From Branchiostoma belcheri (lineage: Eukaryota; Chordata; Leptocardii; Amphioxiformes; Branchiostomatidae): a stretch of 64,000 nt of DNA. A program made the translations under genes and the position numbers. Location of the stretch: NCBI RefSeq assembly GCF_001625305.1, contig NW_017804018.1, positions 1 through 64,000 of the forward strand. The letters are read 5' to 3'. A model generated the notes under the pieces. That model made no database searches and was not told the origin of the DNA. It saw only the letters and a program-made list of their open reading frames with translations. This document shows positions 21,983-33,202 of this stretch, piece after piece (positions within the stretch are counted from its first letter, which is position 1; every line of letters starts with the position of its first letter).

Positions 21983-22253
21983 CGAAATGGCTGCTGTGCG
22001 AGGCCCCATGCGTCAGCGAACCAAGAAGCAGCAGCTCGAAATCAAGACTACAAAGAGGGGAAAGCCTACTCCTACTTTGAGAGTAAGTGGATTAATGATG
22101 AAGTACATTACCACCCCATAGGACCTGACAGCGACGCTTGTTCGTCAAGACTACATGCACGCCTTCAATTAGGAACATTCCCCACACTTGCTGGGTTGCT
22201 GTGGACAAGAAATCTGGGAGGATTCTCAGTGCATACTGTAGCTGCTTTGCTGG
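21983..22253 (+). pseudogene. YqaJ/SWIM-family protein, first SWIM exon (copy 1), frame-broken
   Basis: In one frame the exon reads DYKEGKAYSYFESKWINDEV then HPIGPDSDAC; in the next frame it continues KTTCTPS and CWVAVDKKSGRILSAYCSCF. These are consecutive blocks of a metazoan protein family with an N-terminal SAP-like region, a SWIM zinc finger and a YqaJ nuclease domain. One base is missing between TGT and TCGTCAAG (about 22143). The CxC of the SWIM finger ends this exon; the CxH half is in the exon at 24193, and the junction (GG|GTGAGT to TAG|A) is phase-correct. Upstream, the bases just after the CR1 tail encode KWLLC-like SAP residues with further frame breaks. Probably non-functional unless the break is a sequencing error; the same break is present in copy 2. 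Confidence 0.72.
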
Positions 22254-22480
22254 GTGAGTTTTAGTTTGTATATCATAAATACATTTGAAATCTAAAATAA
22301 TTTTCATAACCTAAATATTCCTGCAAAAAACTGATTCATGCATTGTTAATGAATGGATGAATGAATCTTATCTTATAATAACCAGTTTATATATCGTATT
22401 ATAATTAACCTGAATTTTGTTAAAAGCATACAAAGTAATACAAGTATTATCAATTATTATTGTCATCATGAAAAGGGTGT
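22112..22480. repeat. Duplicated segment containing the SWIM exon, copy 1 (copy 2 at 23655-24025)
   Basis: From ACCACCCCATAGG to GAAAAGGGTGT the two copies differ at only a handful of positions (for example TGTTCG/TGTGCG and TTAATG/TTAATA). The duplication covers the end of the exon, its splice donor and about 225 bp of intron. High identity means it is recent. Confidence 0.9.
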
Positions 22481-22699
22481 CACAGATGAACGTTCATGCT
22501 AACATAATAAATGCATATATCATGGTTGAAAATAGTTTAGCAGAGCCACAACTATAGATATGATGATTTGCCCTTATGCTTACTTGTTTGTCTTCCTGTA
22601 ATAACTGCAATCATCATGCAATAACATTCAATATGCACAACTTATTGTATCTCAAATGACATTACGTTCTAGGAGGATCAAAAATGTTGACAAGGAAGA

Positions 22700-23655
22700 G
22701 CTCAACTAGGACAATGGAGAGGTTGACAAGGACACAAGAGAGGTCACCTGAGACAAGGACAAGATCACCCGAGACAAGGGCAAGGTCACCTGAAACAAGG
22801 GCAAGGTCACCCGAGACAATGGCAAGGACACCAGGGACAAGGGCAAAGTCACCTGGGACAAGGTCACCTGGGACAAGGGCAAGATCACCTGGGACCAGGG
22901 CAAGGTCACCGGAGACAAGGGCAAGGTCACCTGGGACAAGGGCAAGGTCACCTGAGACAAGGTCACCTGGGACAAGGGCAAGATCACCTGGGACAAGGTC
23001 ACCTGGGACAAGGGCAAGATCACCTGGGACCAGGGAGAGGTCACCTGAGAGAAGGGCAAGATCACCTGGGACAAGGGTATGGTCACCTGGGACAAGGGCA
23101 AGGTCACCTGGGACAAGGGCAAGGTCACCTGAGAGAAGGGCAAGGTCACCTGGGACAAGGGCAAGGTCACTTGAGACAAGGTCACCTGGGACAAGGGCAA
23201 GATCACCTGGGACCAGGGAGAGGTCACCTGAGAGAAGGGCAAGATCACCTGGGACAAGGGTAAGGTCACCTGGGACAAGGGCAAGGTCACCTGGGACAAG
23301 GGTAAGGTCACCTGGGACAAGGGCAAGGTCACCTGAGAGAAGGGCAAGGTCACCTGGGACAAGGGCAAGGTCACTTGAGACAAGGTCACCTGGGACAAGG
23401 GCAAGATCACCTGGGACAAGGTCACCTGGGACAAGGGCAAGATCACCTGGGACCAGGGAGAGGTCACCTGAGAGAAGGGCAAGATCACCTGGGACAAGGG
23501 TATGGTCACCTGGGACAAGGGCAAGGTCACCTGGGACAAGGGCAAGGTCACCTGAGAGAAGGGCAAGGTCACCTGGGACAAGGGCAAGGTCACCTGCGAC
23601 AAGGGCAAGGTCACCTGGGACAAGGGCAAGGTCACCTGAGAGAAGGGCAAGATCA
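22700..23655. repeat. 21-bp minisatellite, AAGGTCACCTGGGACAAGGGC unit minus one base
   Basis: About 45 units built on GGTCACCTGGGACAAGGGCA, mostly 21 bp long, with shortened 15-bp units (ACAAGGTCACCTGGG) and higher-order blocks of about 230 bp repeated three times. Because 21 and 15 are multiples of three, the array stays open in several frames, for example TRARSPG on plus and LALVPGD on minus. It sits in intronic sequence between the two SWIM-exon copies and runs straight into copy 2. Whether any of it is translated cannot be told from sequence; an artefact is more likely. Confidence 0.95.
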
Positions 23656-24025
23656 CCACCCCATAGGACCTGACAGCGACGCTTGTGCGTCAAGACTACA
23701 TGCACGCCTTCAATTAGGAACATTCCCCACACTTGCTGGGTTGCTGTGGACAAGAAATCTGGGAGGATTCTCAGTGCATACTGTAGCTGCTTTGCTGGGT
23801 GAGTTTTAGTTTGTATATCATAAATACATTTGAAATCTAAAATAATTTTCATAACCTAAATATTCCTGCAAAAAACTGATTCATGCATTGTTAATAAATG
23901 GATGAATGAATCTTATCTTATAATAACCAGTTTATATATCGTATTATAATTAACCTGAATTTTGTTAAAAGCATACAAAGTAATACAAGTATTATCAATT
24001 ATTATTGTCATCATGAAAAGGGTGT
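23655..24025. repeat. Duplicated segment containing the SWIM exon, copy 2
   Basis: Carries the CTPSIRNIP...YCSCFAG block, the same one-base frame break and a functional-looking donor at 23799 (GG|GTGAGT). Its left edge joins the last minisatellite unit (AAGATCACCACCCC). Either copy could splice to the exon at 24193. Confidence 0.88.
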
Positions 24026-24192
24026 TGTGCTTCCCTTGCATATCATGTCTCTTGAATTTTTTCCCTTTAGTAATGGAAATTGACTGATGAAAACATGTCT
24101 TTGCAACAGGAATTAGTTTTGTGCACATTGTAGTTTAAATTTGTTATTTTACATAACATAAAACAAGTCCTCATCATGGTGTATTTTTGTAG

Positions 24193-24391
24193 ACTTGGTT
24201 CAACGTGCAACCATGTGGCTGCCCGCATGTTCAAAATGGAGCACACCTTCATGGTGGTAGCCTCCAGACCTTGTACATCCAAGGAGTGTAGGTGGAATGT
24301 CTACAGTGGAAGGTCCGCTGCTGTGTTGGAGGCGAAACGTTAACCCATCAGTGAGATATGGAGTGGGCAAAGCCCAACTACCACAAAGGAG
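24193..24391 (+). pseudogene. YqaJ/SWIM-family protein, second SWIM exon
   Basis: Acceptor TTTTTGTAG|A. The frame gives LGSTCNHVAARMFKMEHTF, completing the SWIM pattern CxC...CxH with the preceding exon, then RPCTSKECRWNVYSG. A frame break follows (EAKR then stop), and DMEWAKPNYHKG appears in another frame just before the donor GGAG|GTAAG. The DMEW block is also found at 50.34 kb in a second copy of the family. SWIM fingers bind DNA or protein. The frame breaks argue against function. Confidence 0.7.
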
Positions 24392-24535
24392 GTAAGAAAT
24401 TGATACCAAATGATGTCTTGACATTACAACTGTTGTCTTGATATTAATATATGTGAAGAGTTGTGTCATGTCATGCTGTCTCGCTCTGGTTGGTATAAAT
24501 CACTAAACACTGCTTTCTCTCTCTTCCTGTTGCAG

Positions 24536-24870
24536 CAAACAGAACGCCAATCAACAAGACCACAAAAAAGCTCTTTAACCCTCTGGGAAACAGAAGAAAC
24601 ATGCCCACAGCAGCTGGACTCTTGGATGCTATGTATCCGTCATGTCAAGACTCTACAGTTTTTAAGTACATGTGCCATGACAAACCCCCACCCCCAACCT
24701 ATCCCCTATAAAGCTGACTTCAACTTGGGCACAGAAATGGAAACCGAAACCGTTGTCGAATCCACACCCCTGCTCAGTCTGTCAGAAATGGCTACCAGGA
24801 AAGAGACAGTAGATTCCTTCCTTGCTTCATTTAGAAAACCTTATTTAGAAATCCTGTGTTTTTGTTGCCT
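24536..24870 (+). pseudogene. YqaJ/SWIM-family protein, downstream exon
   Basis: Acceptor TGTTGCAG|CA. One frame reads NRTPINKTTKKLFNPLGNRR then AAGLLDAMYPSCQDSTVF; after a C-rich run it shifts and continues PIPYKADFNLGTEMETETVV. The KxLFxP and LLDxxYPxCxD blocks follow the SWIM module in this family. The YqaJ nuclease domain that should come next is absent: the sequence passes into unrelated DNA at about 24.9 kb. Confidence 0.55.
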
Positions 24871-24984
24871 CGCGCACTCACTCCAAACTGTCCATAAATT
24901 AGCTTGGTGGGGCCTTACTAGTTAGGCCCTCATGATGTACATTTCTGTAACTCAATACTTTACACGGTCATTCCAGTAATATTA

Positions 24985-25215
24985 ATAACAGCCGCGCGTC
25001 GATCGCCACAGGACAATTTTCCCCCGTGTAAACCGGCGCACTGGTTACCAAGAGTACACCAAATCCACGAGAGAAGTTCACCTGATCACCAGCCGGCAGG
25101 TCCTCGTGGTGAAGCCTAAAGGCTGCGAGCTGTCAGGCTCTCCTCTGATCATAGCGTACGGTGGAGGAGAACATTACGATGGCGTCCGGCTGCCCGCGCG
25201 GGCCGGGTACCGCTG
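24985..25215 (+). CDS. OTU-like cysteine protease, C-terminal piece
   Basis: An open frame (RRTGYQEYTKST ... TSRQVLVV ... SPLIIAYGGGEHYDGVR) ends with a stop at 25213-25215. The final block PLIIAYGGGEHYDGVR has the form of the C-terminal OTU motif (P-I-h-I-a-y ... H-Y-d-s-v), which carries the catalytic histidine of OTU deubiquitinases. The N-terminal catalytic D-G-x-x-C motif is not in the window, so an upstream exon is missing or lost. Assignment rests on this one motif. Confidence 0.45.
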
Positions 25216-25235
25216 AGGTTCCGGGCCGGGCCGGG

Positions 25236-25394
25236 AGCAGCTCCGGGGTGGGGATCCTGAGCTTTGCGGGGCTGGGGAGGACTGAAGTGCCGAGGAGTAT
25301 TGATCCGGATTGAGAACAGCTCCGGGGTGGGGATCCGGGGCTGTGCTGGGCTGGGGAGGACTGAAGTGCCGAGGACTTCTGATCCGGATTGAGA
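25236..25394. repeat. Tandem duplication of a ~79-bp unit
   Basis: CAGCTCCGGGGTGGGGATCC starts both copies (about 25238 and 25317), and each ends with TGATCCGGATTGAGA. A few substitutions differ. It lies just downstream of the OTU-like stop codon and could be its 3' UTR. Confidence 0.85.
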
Positions 25395-25689
25395 CGTGCT
25401 GGCTTGTGAGTGTAGGGGACCCGGAGTTGAGATTTCTGAACCGGGGGAAAAAGTATCGATCCGGAAGGTGGAGCCACAGTGAGGTGTACTGACCAGCTGG
25501 TAAGGTAAGAGAACGTTAATAAAATCTTGGTTAACTCTCCCGATTTAATAGTCAAAACCTATCAATCTGCACATGGTGTAAATTTGTACAAATTGCACAC
25601 ATCTTTTAGATCTCTCAGCAACACTGTATATTTTACATACAGCAACACATATTTTTATATGCTTTCTCCATTTCATCTGGGAGTAAGAA

Positions 25690-25975
25690 GCTGTCATATG
25701 AGGAGTTGAAAACAAAACTGGCAGTTATCATTGGAAGAACAACGACGACAGAGATTGAGAGGAGAAATCGTGTTGAAAGTAATGTGGCCGGAAACAGTAA
25801 GACCACAGAGGAAGATAATCCTTAAGAAGCAAGGCAGGTTAGGAAGAAAGTCACTCAGAAGAAGAGCACGACAGCAGAAGCTGAACAAGCTGGAGGTATA
25901 GTTTCTGCTGAACGAGTGTACCTTGATCCAGAGAATGTGAACGTCCTCCTGTTTCTCAACAAGAACACTTAAGTT
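25690..25975 (+). other. Candidate exon, unrecognised
   Basis: KKLSYEELKTKLAVIIGR, then a charged Thr/Glu/Arg-rich stretch with one stop, then KKVTQKKSTTAEAEQ. It looks like a degraded charged linker of some protein. No domain recognised. Confidence 0.25.
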
Positions 25976-26398
25976 AGACCACTTTGTCACAGGAGTGCCG
26001 GCTTCCCTTTGCGTGCCATATATGGACATTGCATCTTCCCCGATCTGGCACGTGCCAGACGGTCTCAAATGTCTAGAAGTTCATCACTGTAGCATTTTTG
26101 GACATTCTCCCACAGTGAACTATCAATCAATCACGAACTATATGCGTTGACCGGTTTTTATCATGTATACGTCATGCAAGTCCCAATGGGATTCAGTGCC
26201 TTTATGTACCTGTAGTTGTCTTGTATGTCCACGGTGATGTTCTGCCTAATTGAATTTGTGATTTAGTAACGTTGATGTTTTAGTTGTCTCGGAGTTCTGA
26301 ATAAATTATTGTTCTCGGCCAAGCCAAATACATGCTCCTGTTGTGTTTATATCCATTATGGTCGGCAAGGGATTCTAGAGCGTGAAATATCTTTTAGC

Positions 26399-26674
26399 TA
26401 TGCAAAAATTATGTTTTCTCTCACAGAACAAGCCACAGGGTCCGGAGAGCTGGAGGCTTATGAGCTGTTCCAGGAGGTCCAAGATGGGTTGCAAATTGCC
26501 ACGACAACAAGCTCAGAAGACCCAGCTGTCGCAGTGGAAGAAGAAGATGACGGGGGAAAGGAAACGGGAAAAGAAAAAAGGAAAGGGAAACTCAAAGAAA
26601 GAAACATTATGTCAAAGAAATGCTGGAGAAAACGGGGCCTGAAGGAGGCCTCGAGGATTAGGGCTACCCCATAG
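26399..26674 (+). CDS. Hypothetical charged ORF
   Basis: A frame beginning near 26411 gives SLTEQATGSGELEAYELFQE followed by an acidic run (EEEDDGG) and a basic run (KEKRKGKLKERN). The bipolar composition resembles a disordered linker or a nuclear-localisation region. No family recognised, and the start is uncertain. It may belong with the ORF at 26843 as one gene. Confidence 0.25.
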   Translation, partial: YAKIMFSLTEQATGSGELEAYELFQEVQDGLQIATTTSSEDPAVAVEEEDDGGKETGKEKRKGKLKERNIMSKKCWRKRGLKEASRIRATP

Positions 26675-26842
26675 GTCAGAGTACATGGGAGCCTGCAGAT
26701 AACATTCCACAGAAGTTTAGGGATACATGTCTTTTAAAATTTAATCATTGACAAGTTTATATATTGTAGGGTCATGTCGCAGAAATAGGTCCCTGAGCAA
26801 GAAACATTTCATTATGTTCTGAGTTCCAAAAGTATAGAGCAA

Positions 26843-27406
26843 ATGCTTAGCTGCCCAGAGAGATACAATATGGTAACAGATGGACCCACAATTTCATCTG
26901 ACGGCTATTTACGTGACCATTGTGATGGTAGTTTGTTCAGCACTCACCAAATATTTTTAATACACAACAATACGTTACAACTTATTCTTTATTATGATGA
27001 TAATACTGAAATAGACAATCCCATCGGCACTTTTGCTGGAAAACATAAGGTTGGCATGTTCTACTATAATCTAGGTAATATTGACCCCAGGTATCGCTCT
27101 AAGTTGGAAGCAATTCGACTTGTTGTTATACTGGAAACAGACCATTTTAAAAAGTATGGCTATGATGCTGAATTAAGAGTCCTTGTGAAAGACTTAAAAA
27201 TATTGGCAGAAGGATGTCCCTTTAATGTAAATTGTAATAAAGTTATAATGAAAGGAGATGTTGCTTTTTGTGCTTGTCTTGCTGTAGTTTGTTTTAAACA
27301 AGGGGTTGCCAACCACCAGTGCCGCCATTGCGAGTGCACATTTGAAAATGTCAAAGATGTTCCCGTTGCTACAGCAGTGGAACTTCATGTCCCCACAGCA
27401 GGCTGA
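26843..27406 (+). CDS. Conserved ORF of transposon-associated type
   Basis: An uninterrupted 187-residue frame. It contains LQLILYYDDNTEIDNPIG, then AGKHKVGMFYYNLGNIDP, YRSKLEAIRLVVILE and a C-terminal cysteine cluster (NHQCRHCECTF). A similar block (YYDD.E..NP.G...G.HK.G.FYY.L.N..P.YRS.L..I.L) is known from many uncharacterised multi-copy proteins in fish and invertebrates, probably derived from mobile elements. The function is unknown; I do not assign a transposase class. No frame break is visible in this part. Confidence 0.45.
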   Translation: MLSCPERYNMVTDGPTISSDGYLRDHCDGSLFSTHQIFLIHNNTLQLILYYDDNTEIDNPIGTFAGKHKVGMFYYNLGNIDPRYRSKLEAIRLVVILETDHFKKYGYDAELRVLVKDLKILAEGCPFNVNCNKVIMKGDVAFCACLAVVCFKQGVANHQCRHCECTFENVKDVPVATAVELHVPTAG

Positions 27407-27596
27407 CGCACCATTGCAGTCCGTCCTCTATATAAACATACACAAGGAATACATGACCGCCTACAACGAGAATTTCCTCGAGCACAAGGAGTTCCATACA
27501 TGAAAATATGTTGCAAGAAGAACAGAAAAATCAGAGGCTGAAATACATTGTAATGGAACTAAACCCAAAAGCTTATATAATAATTACTTTACAGGG

Positions 27597-27790
27597 GTAC
27601 ATCATTCTGTGAGGAGTACCGTAAGGTACCAAACGTCTGGGGTGTGCTGAGCTGTCCCGTCCTGATGCTGACAGCCACGGCAATGGTTGAGGAGATAATA
27701 TGTGATCTACATCTCTCAAATGTGGAGATGGTGTCTGTTCTACCAAACTGGTACACAATCGACCATTTAAGATGGCTGCCACCCACACAC
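27597..27790 (+). pseudogene. RecQ-like helicase fragment
   Basis: The translation SFCEEYRKVPNVWGVLSCPV then LMLTATAMVEEIICDLHL matches helicase motif III (TAT) and its surroundings in RecQ-like DEXH helicases, followed by VEMVSVLPN, where RecQ proteins have an Asn-Arg-x-Asn motif. Neither the Walker A nor the DEAH box is nearby. The frame runs on to 28087 without further helicase motifs. A short exon or relic. Confidence 0.5.
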
Positions 27791-28419
27791 GTTCATAGGT
27801 CTCAGTCTCCCACTAGAGCTGCAATTGTTTGTCTCAAAATGGGCCTGACTAACAAGGAGGAGGAAGATGTTATTCCGAGTCTGACAAGAATCCTGCCTCA
27901 TACATTAGTGGCAGAGAAAATCTTAGATACTCAAGAGTGTCAACATGAGAACACCAAAGAAAATGAACAGAATTACACATATTTGAAGAATGTCCCAATT
28001 ATGGCAGACCACTCTATGAACTCATCTTTAAGACACGAATATCACAGGGTGTATATATGCACTCTTCCATTACATTGCATAATGTAATGAAGATAAAAGT
28101 AACAAAGATGGTATATGAAGCGAAAAATGGTCTCCATAGGCCATGTATTGTTTCCCTAGAATACCTCAATGGTGGGGCAGGGATTCCGGCAGTTAGTCCT
28201 GACTTCGCAGCTGTTAAATTGTTTAACCTCTTCGGTCATGAAGTACTGCAAATGTATTGGTACAGGCAAGGGTAATTTCATTGCTAAGCATATAAATATG
28301 ACTCTGGCCATTGCACGTAGATATGAAGTGAGTGGTGATGTACTGAGTGCCACCACCCAGGCCATGCAGGCAGTTGATCAAGGAGATGCCACATGGATAA
28401 GTGCTATCACTACGAACAT

Positions 28420-29130
28420 TGACAGTCTACCACCTGAAGACAAGAGTGCAAGTATGGGACCATTGAGCAAGAAGGAGATCGGTGAAGCGCAACGTCGAGA
28501 CTCAGCCATTAGAAAGGTAATTGAACTGAAAGAAGAAGGGAGGAATCCCACTACCCGAGAGAGGCAAGACAACTCATTCGGCACAAGAGAGTACATGCGG
28601 GAGTGGAAAAGGCTGCAGATCGATGATGAGGGCATTCTCCGCCGGAGAGCTGGTCCAGTTCTGCAAATAGTGCTTCCAAAGGACTATAGAAACGTTGTGT
28701 ACCAAGAACTACATGACAAAATGGGCCATCTGGGAGCAGACAGGGTTGTCAGCCTGGCAAGACAACGGTTCTACTGGCCAAAGATGCAGAGAGACATAGT
28801 TGAATACTGCACCTCCAAGTGTCAGTGCATTAAGCGCCGGAAGCCAAACATTCCAGACAAAGCTCCACTTACTAACATCATCACCACTGAGCCGCTACAA
28901 CTGGTGTCTATTGACTATGTCCACCTGGAAAGGAGCAAAGGTGGCTACGAGTACATTCTGGTGGTTGTGGACCATTTCACACGGTTTGCTCAAGCATATG
29001 CCACCAGGAATAAGGCAGGGAGAACAGCAGCAGAGAAGCTCTTCAATGACTTCATTCCTAGATTTGGGTATCCTCTCAAGATTCACCATGATCAAGGAGC
29101 TAGCGGAGTTTGAAAACAAAACACAAACAC
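28420..29130 (+). mobile_element. Ty3/Gypsy-like integrase fragment
   Basis: An open frame encodes the zinc-binding HHCC module ([20 protein letters not shown] ... [14 protein letters not shown]), then the core with LVSIDYVHL (first catalytic Asp), [17 protein letters not shown] and HHDQGA (second Asp). A one-base shift follows, and EFENK appears in the next frame. The catalytic Glu region, RNase H and LTRs are missing. The copy ends at about 29125, some 200 bp upstream of the EDA-like start codon. Confidence 0.88.
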
Positions 29131-29275
29131 GAGTAGCTCCTCGCGGTGACACTTCTCCGTCCCAAAACTTACGGTCCCTGCTGGTCGAAGTTGGCATATG
29201 GCGTAGGATTTCCCCGCTCCTTTCCCCTTGCCTAGTCTACCAGTTTTGCAATGACCGTAGCTCAAGTTACCGTAG

Positions 29276-30334
<1,059 letters not shown>

Positions 30335-30364
30335 CACACCTAAACTTTATTTCTGTGTCTTTCT

Positions 30365-30562
30365 TAGCCTCCACAGCATGCCAAAAACTGGGGGTTTTGG
30401 GGGTCTTCCAGGGTCTTTTGGAGCTTTTATGTGCTATTTTTTTATTGCATATAGACAACATAGCCGGCCTGGTTGAATTACCCCCGTTTTTAGAACTGGG
30501 CTAATCAGAAAACAGCCGAAGACCACCAAACCCCCAGTTCTATAAGCCTGCTACAGAGGCTA
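30365..30562. mobile_element. TAGCC-family element, 198 bp, 9-bp duplication, in the EDA 3' UTR
   Basis: Left end TAGCCTCCACAGCATGCC; right end mirrored as TAGCCTCTGTAGCAGGCT; both contain AACTGGGGGTTT about 25 bp further in. TGTCTTTCT flanks both sides exactly (30356-30364 and 30563-30571). It starts 31 bp after the EDA-like stop codon, so it is probably transcribed with it. Confidence 0.9.
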
Positions 30563-30639
30563 TGTCTTTCTGTCATTTTCTTGAGCGTAAAGTGTAAAAA
30601 GAGGGGTTTCATTTTCAAAAGTACAATCAAAACTGGGAT

Positions 30640-30733
30640 CTGGTCTATATGGACAGGTGGTCACTAAAAGTTTGGTAGTGAGATGGGTGGTCCTTGCAAA
30701 GAGGTGGTCACTTGTACAGGTTTGACTGTAAAG
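30640..30733. repeat. Solo end of a pogo/Tigger-like element
   Basis: GGTGGTCAC phrases (30656-30714) lead to ACAGGTTTGACTGTA at 30718-30732, the same terminal sequence as the elements at 7181 and 13566. The opposite end was not found within the next kilobases on the left. Confidence 0.6.
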
Positions 30734-30739
30734 CAGGAA

Positions 30740-30824
30740 AGTTGTTGACTCTGTTTTAAGATTTGGCAACACATACAAACTGGACTGGTGGAAAAACCCC
30801 ACCGAATCTCCCGACCTGAATCCG
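30740..30824 (+). pseudogene. DDE (Tc1-like) transposase fragment or exon
   Basis: The frame gives KVVDSVLRFGNTYKLDWW then KNPTESPDLNP followed by a donor-like GGTAAGT. W..NP..SPDLNP is the last conserved motif of Tc1/IS630-type DDE transposases (normally SPDLNPIE..W). The frame is open for only 28 codons; neither the other catalytic acids nor the element ends were found. It directly follows a solo pogo-like end. Confidence 0.5.
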
Positions 30825-31398
30825 GTAAGTAAACACAGCTCCTGCTACATGATATTTACTTTGTTCGCTCAAGGGAGTTATAATATATATAAAAGTTACA
30901 TTAATTGGGCAAAATTCTAAAGTAATGATAGACATGTTAAGGTGGTGCACTGCCACCTAGTGAGATACATTTTTACTACACTCGTGAGCCCTGAAAGCAG
31001 CTTTTTCATTTTAACTTTTAGTAAGACTTTCAAATAAGTGACATATATAGAACAGGAGAAAACCTATAAAAGGTTAACATTATTTAGCGAAGGCATAAGA
31101 CCATTGAACTCGTTGTTTTGCATTGTTCTTTGAAAGTTGTACCATATGTCATACATGTACATCTCTTTGTGTGTACATACATGTACACCTTGCATTTTCT
31201 GAAATATTGCCGGGTTTGGCACCTTTTGTGTCTACTCAAACTTTCAGTAGTACATTTTTATACACATGTATCTAAAGGAAAAATGTTTATCATTTATGAT
31301 CATAGTATGCTCTTCACACTGTATATCATATAACACGATATGAAATTCTTGTTGTATCCCCATTGCCTTGAATTTGATGGATCTTAAATCTGTTTCAG

Positions 31399-31556
31399 TT
31401 ACAAGCTGAGCTTGTCAAGTACTTGGCATCTTGTAAGCCAGACTTCCTACAGGAAGTAAAGGACAGACTGCCACAAGAAGCAGAGGCCTTGGTGCTGTTC
31501 GCAGTTAAAGAGAAGATCATGAAAAAGGCCAGTGCAAAAGGGGACATGAAGTTAAG
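31399..31556 (+). CDS. Candidate exon 1 of an unrecognised gene
   Basis: Acceptor TGTTTCAG|T, donor TTAAG|GTATAA. It encodes LQAELVKYLASCKPDFLQEV then a helical, charged stretch (EAEALVLFAVKEKIMKKASA). Splice borders are clean and there are no stops. Its relation to the exons at 33203 and 33560 is inferred only from strand and proximity. A truncated retroelement occupies the presumed intron between them. Confidence 0.4.
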
Positions 31557-31861
31557 GTATAATTTTTACATTATATTTTTAATGCACTGTCCATCCAAGC
31601 ATGGACTCGACCACATTAAGAAATGTTATCTGCTCTCACAGAGTCAAAATTTAGTATTTTGCTTCGTGTGCATGTGTTCTTGCTTTAAGAAAAATATTAT
31701 ATTCTTAAAAAAGGCAAATATTTATTTTCTTGCCCCTCTCACAGAATTATTTGCTTGGAGACAACAGATAGCAAAATTTTATTTACAAGAAAACTATTTC
31801 TTTCTTGCATTTTTGGTAGTGCAGGGAATAGATTCACCAATCCAAGTCATATAAGAGTACT

Positions 31862-33166
31862 TGTTGTGTAAATGGTAGATTTTACGAAGCTTTAATGACA
31901 TTGTACAAATCACCTGTGGCATGTGTACAACTTAACGAACACACTACACAATGGTTCCCCACTCCATGTGGAGTTAAACAGGGGGGTGTATTGTCACCTA
32001 CATTATTTGCATTATATGTTAATGATCTTGCAAAATTGGTAAAGCAATCTGATCTCGGAGTTAAACTAGATGATATAACATTGAGTATTCTACTGTATGC
32101 AGATGACATTGTTCTTATAGCTGAGACTGAGGCTCAACTGCAGAAAATGTTGGACATTGTATCTAAGTGGTGCTCAGAATGGAGACTGATGATCAATCAG
32201 TCTAAAACCCAAATTATGCATTTTAGAAAACACGGTATTAAACGAAGCACTTATGAATTTATGTTCGGAAAAATGAAACTGGAGTATACAAGCTCCTATA
32301 GATATCTGGGTCTCCATTTAGATGAGCACCTGACGTTTACCCCCGGTACCACCATACTTGCAGATGCAGCGGGAAGGGCTTTAGGAGGTGTACTAGGCAA
32401 AGTTAAGGTCTCAAAGGACCTAGGATTCTAAACTTATTCTGCACTTTATGATGCATGTGTCTGCCCTATATTAGATTATGCTGCAGGTGTGTGGGGTTTT
32501 AAAAAGTATGACAAAAGTATTGTTATTCAAAATAGAGTCATCCGGTGCTTCTTTGGTGTACACCGTTTTGCACCCACCTCTGCCATAAAGGGTGACATGG
32601 GCTGGATGCCGTGTGAGGTTAGGTGGAAGGGAGCTATGGTGTCACTCTAGAACAGACTAATGAATATGCACGAAGACAGGATCACTAAGAAAGTTTTTAG
32701 ATGGGACATACGTAACAAAGGCCCCTGGAGTACAGATTTATATGAAATATTTTGTGACTCTGAACATGAACGTGTCTTCTCAAAAAGGCTCAGAGGTAAT
32801 ACTAGACTCATCAAGGATGTGCTGTTCTCTCAATATGAAGAAAACTGGGCCTCTGAATTATGGTCTAAACCAAAACTGAGAACTTACGTGCTAATCAAAG
32901 ACACATTCTCTCCAGAAAAATACGTTACTTTATACCTAACAAGATCACAAAGATCTCTTTGTGCCCAGTTTAGATCTGGAATATTACCTTTGTGTATTGA
33001 AACGGGAAGATATCGGGGCATTCCAGAAAAGGACACACTATGTCTGCTGTGTGATTTACATGAAGTAGAAAATGAGGCCCACTTTATGTTTTACTGTCCG
33101 TTTTATGACAACTTACGTCAGGCACTCTTTGATGAGATGTACAAGAGGCGACCTGTTCTTCAGTGA
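31862..33166 (+). mobile_element. Non-LTR retrotransposon, 5'-truncated RT with C-terminal zinc finger
   Basis: The copy starts inside the RT palm (GVKQGGVLSPTLFALYVNDL, then ILLYADDIVLIAETE). It continues through YRYLGLHLDEHLTF and ACVCPILDYAAGVWGF, and ends with a C-terminal finger, LCLLCDLHEVENEAHFMFYC. The long frames 31895-32431 and 32660-33166 are joined by sequence with single stops or shifts (about 32430 and 32649). The 3' finger resembles the remnant at 4310-4527, probably the same clade. It lies between candidate exons at 31.4 and 33.2 kb. Confidence 0.85.
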
Positions 33167-33202
33167 CTAAAATATAAGCGACATGTTACGTTTTACTTGT
33201 AG

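Noticed and set aside
22662-23852. Long open frames through the 21-bp minisatellite on both strands
   Set aside because: A repeat unit divisible by three without stop codons opens several frames at once; codon content only mirrors the repeat. Listed as a repeat.
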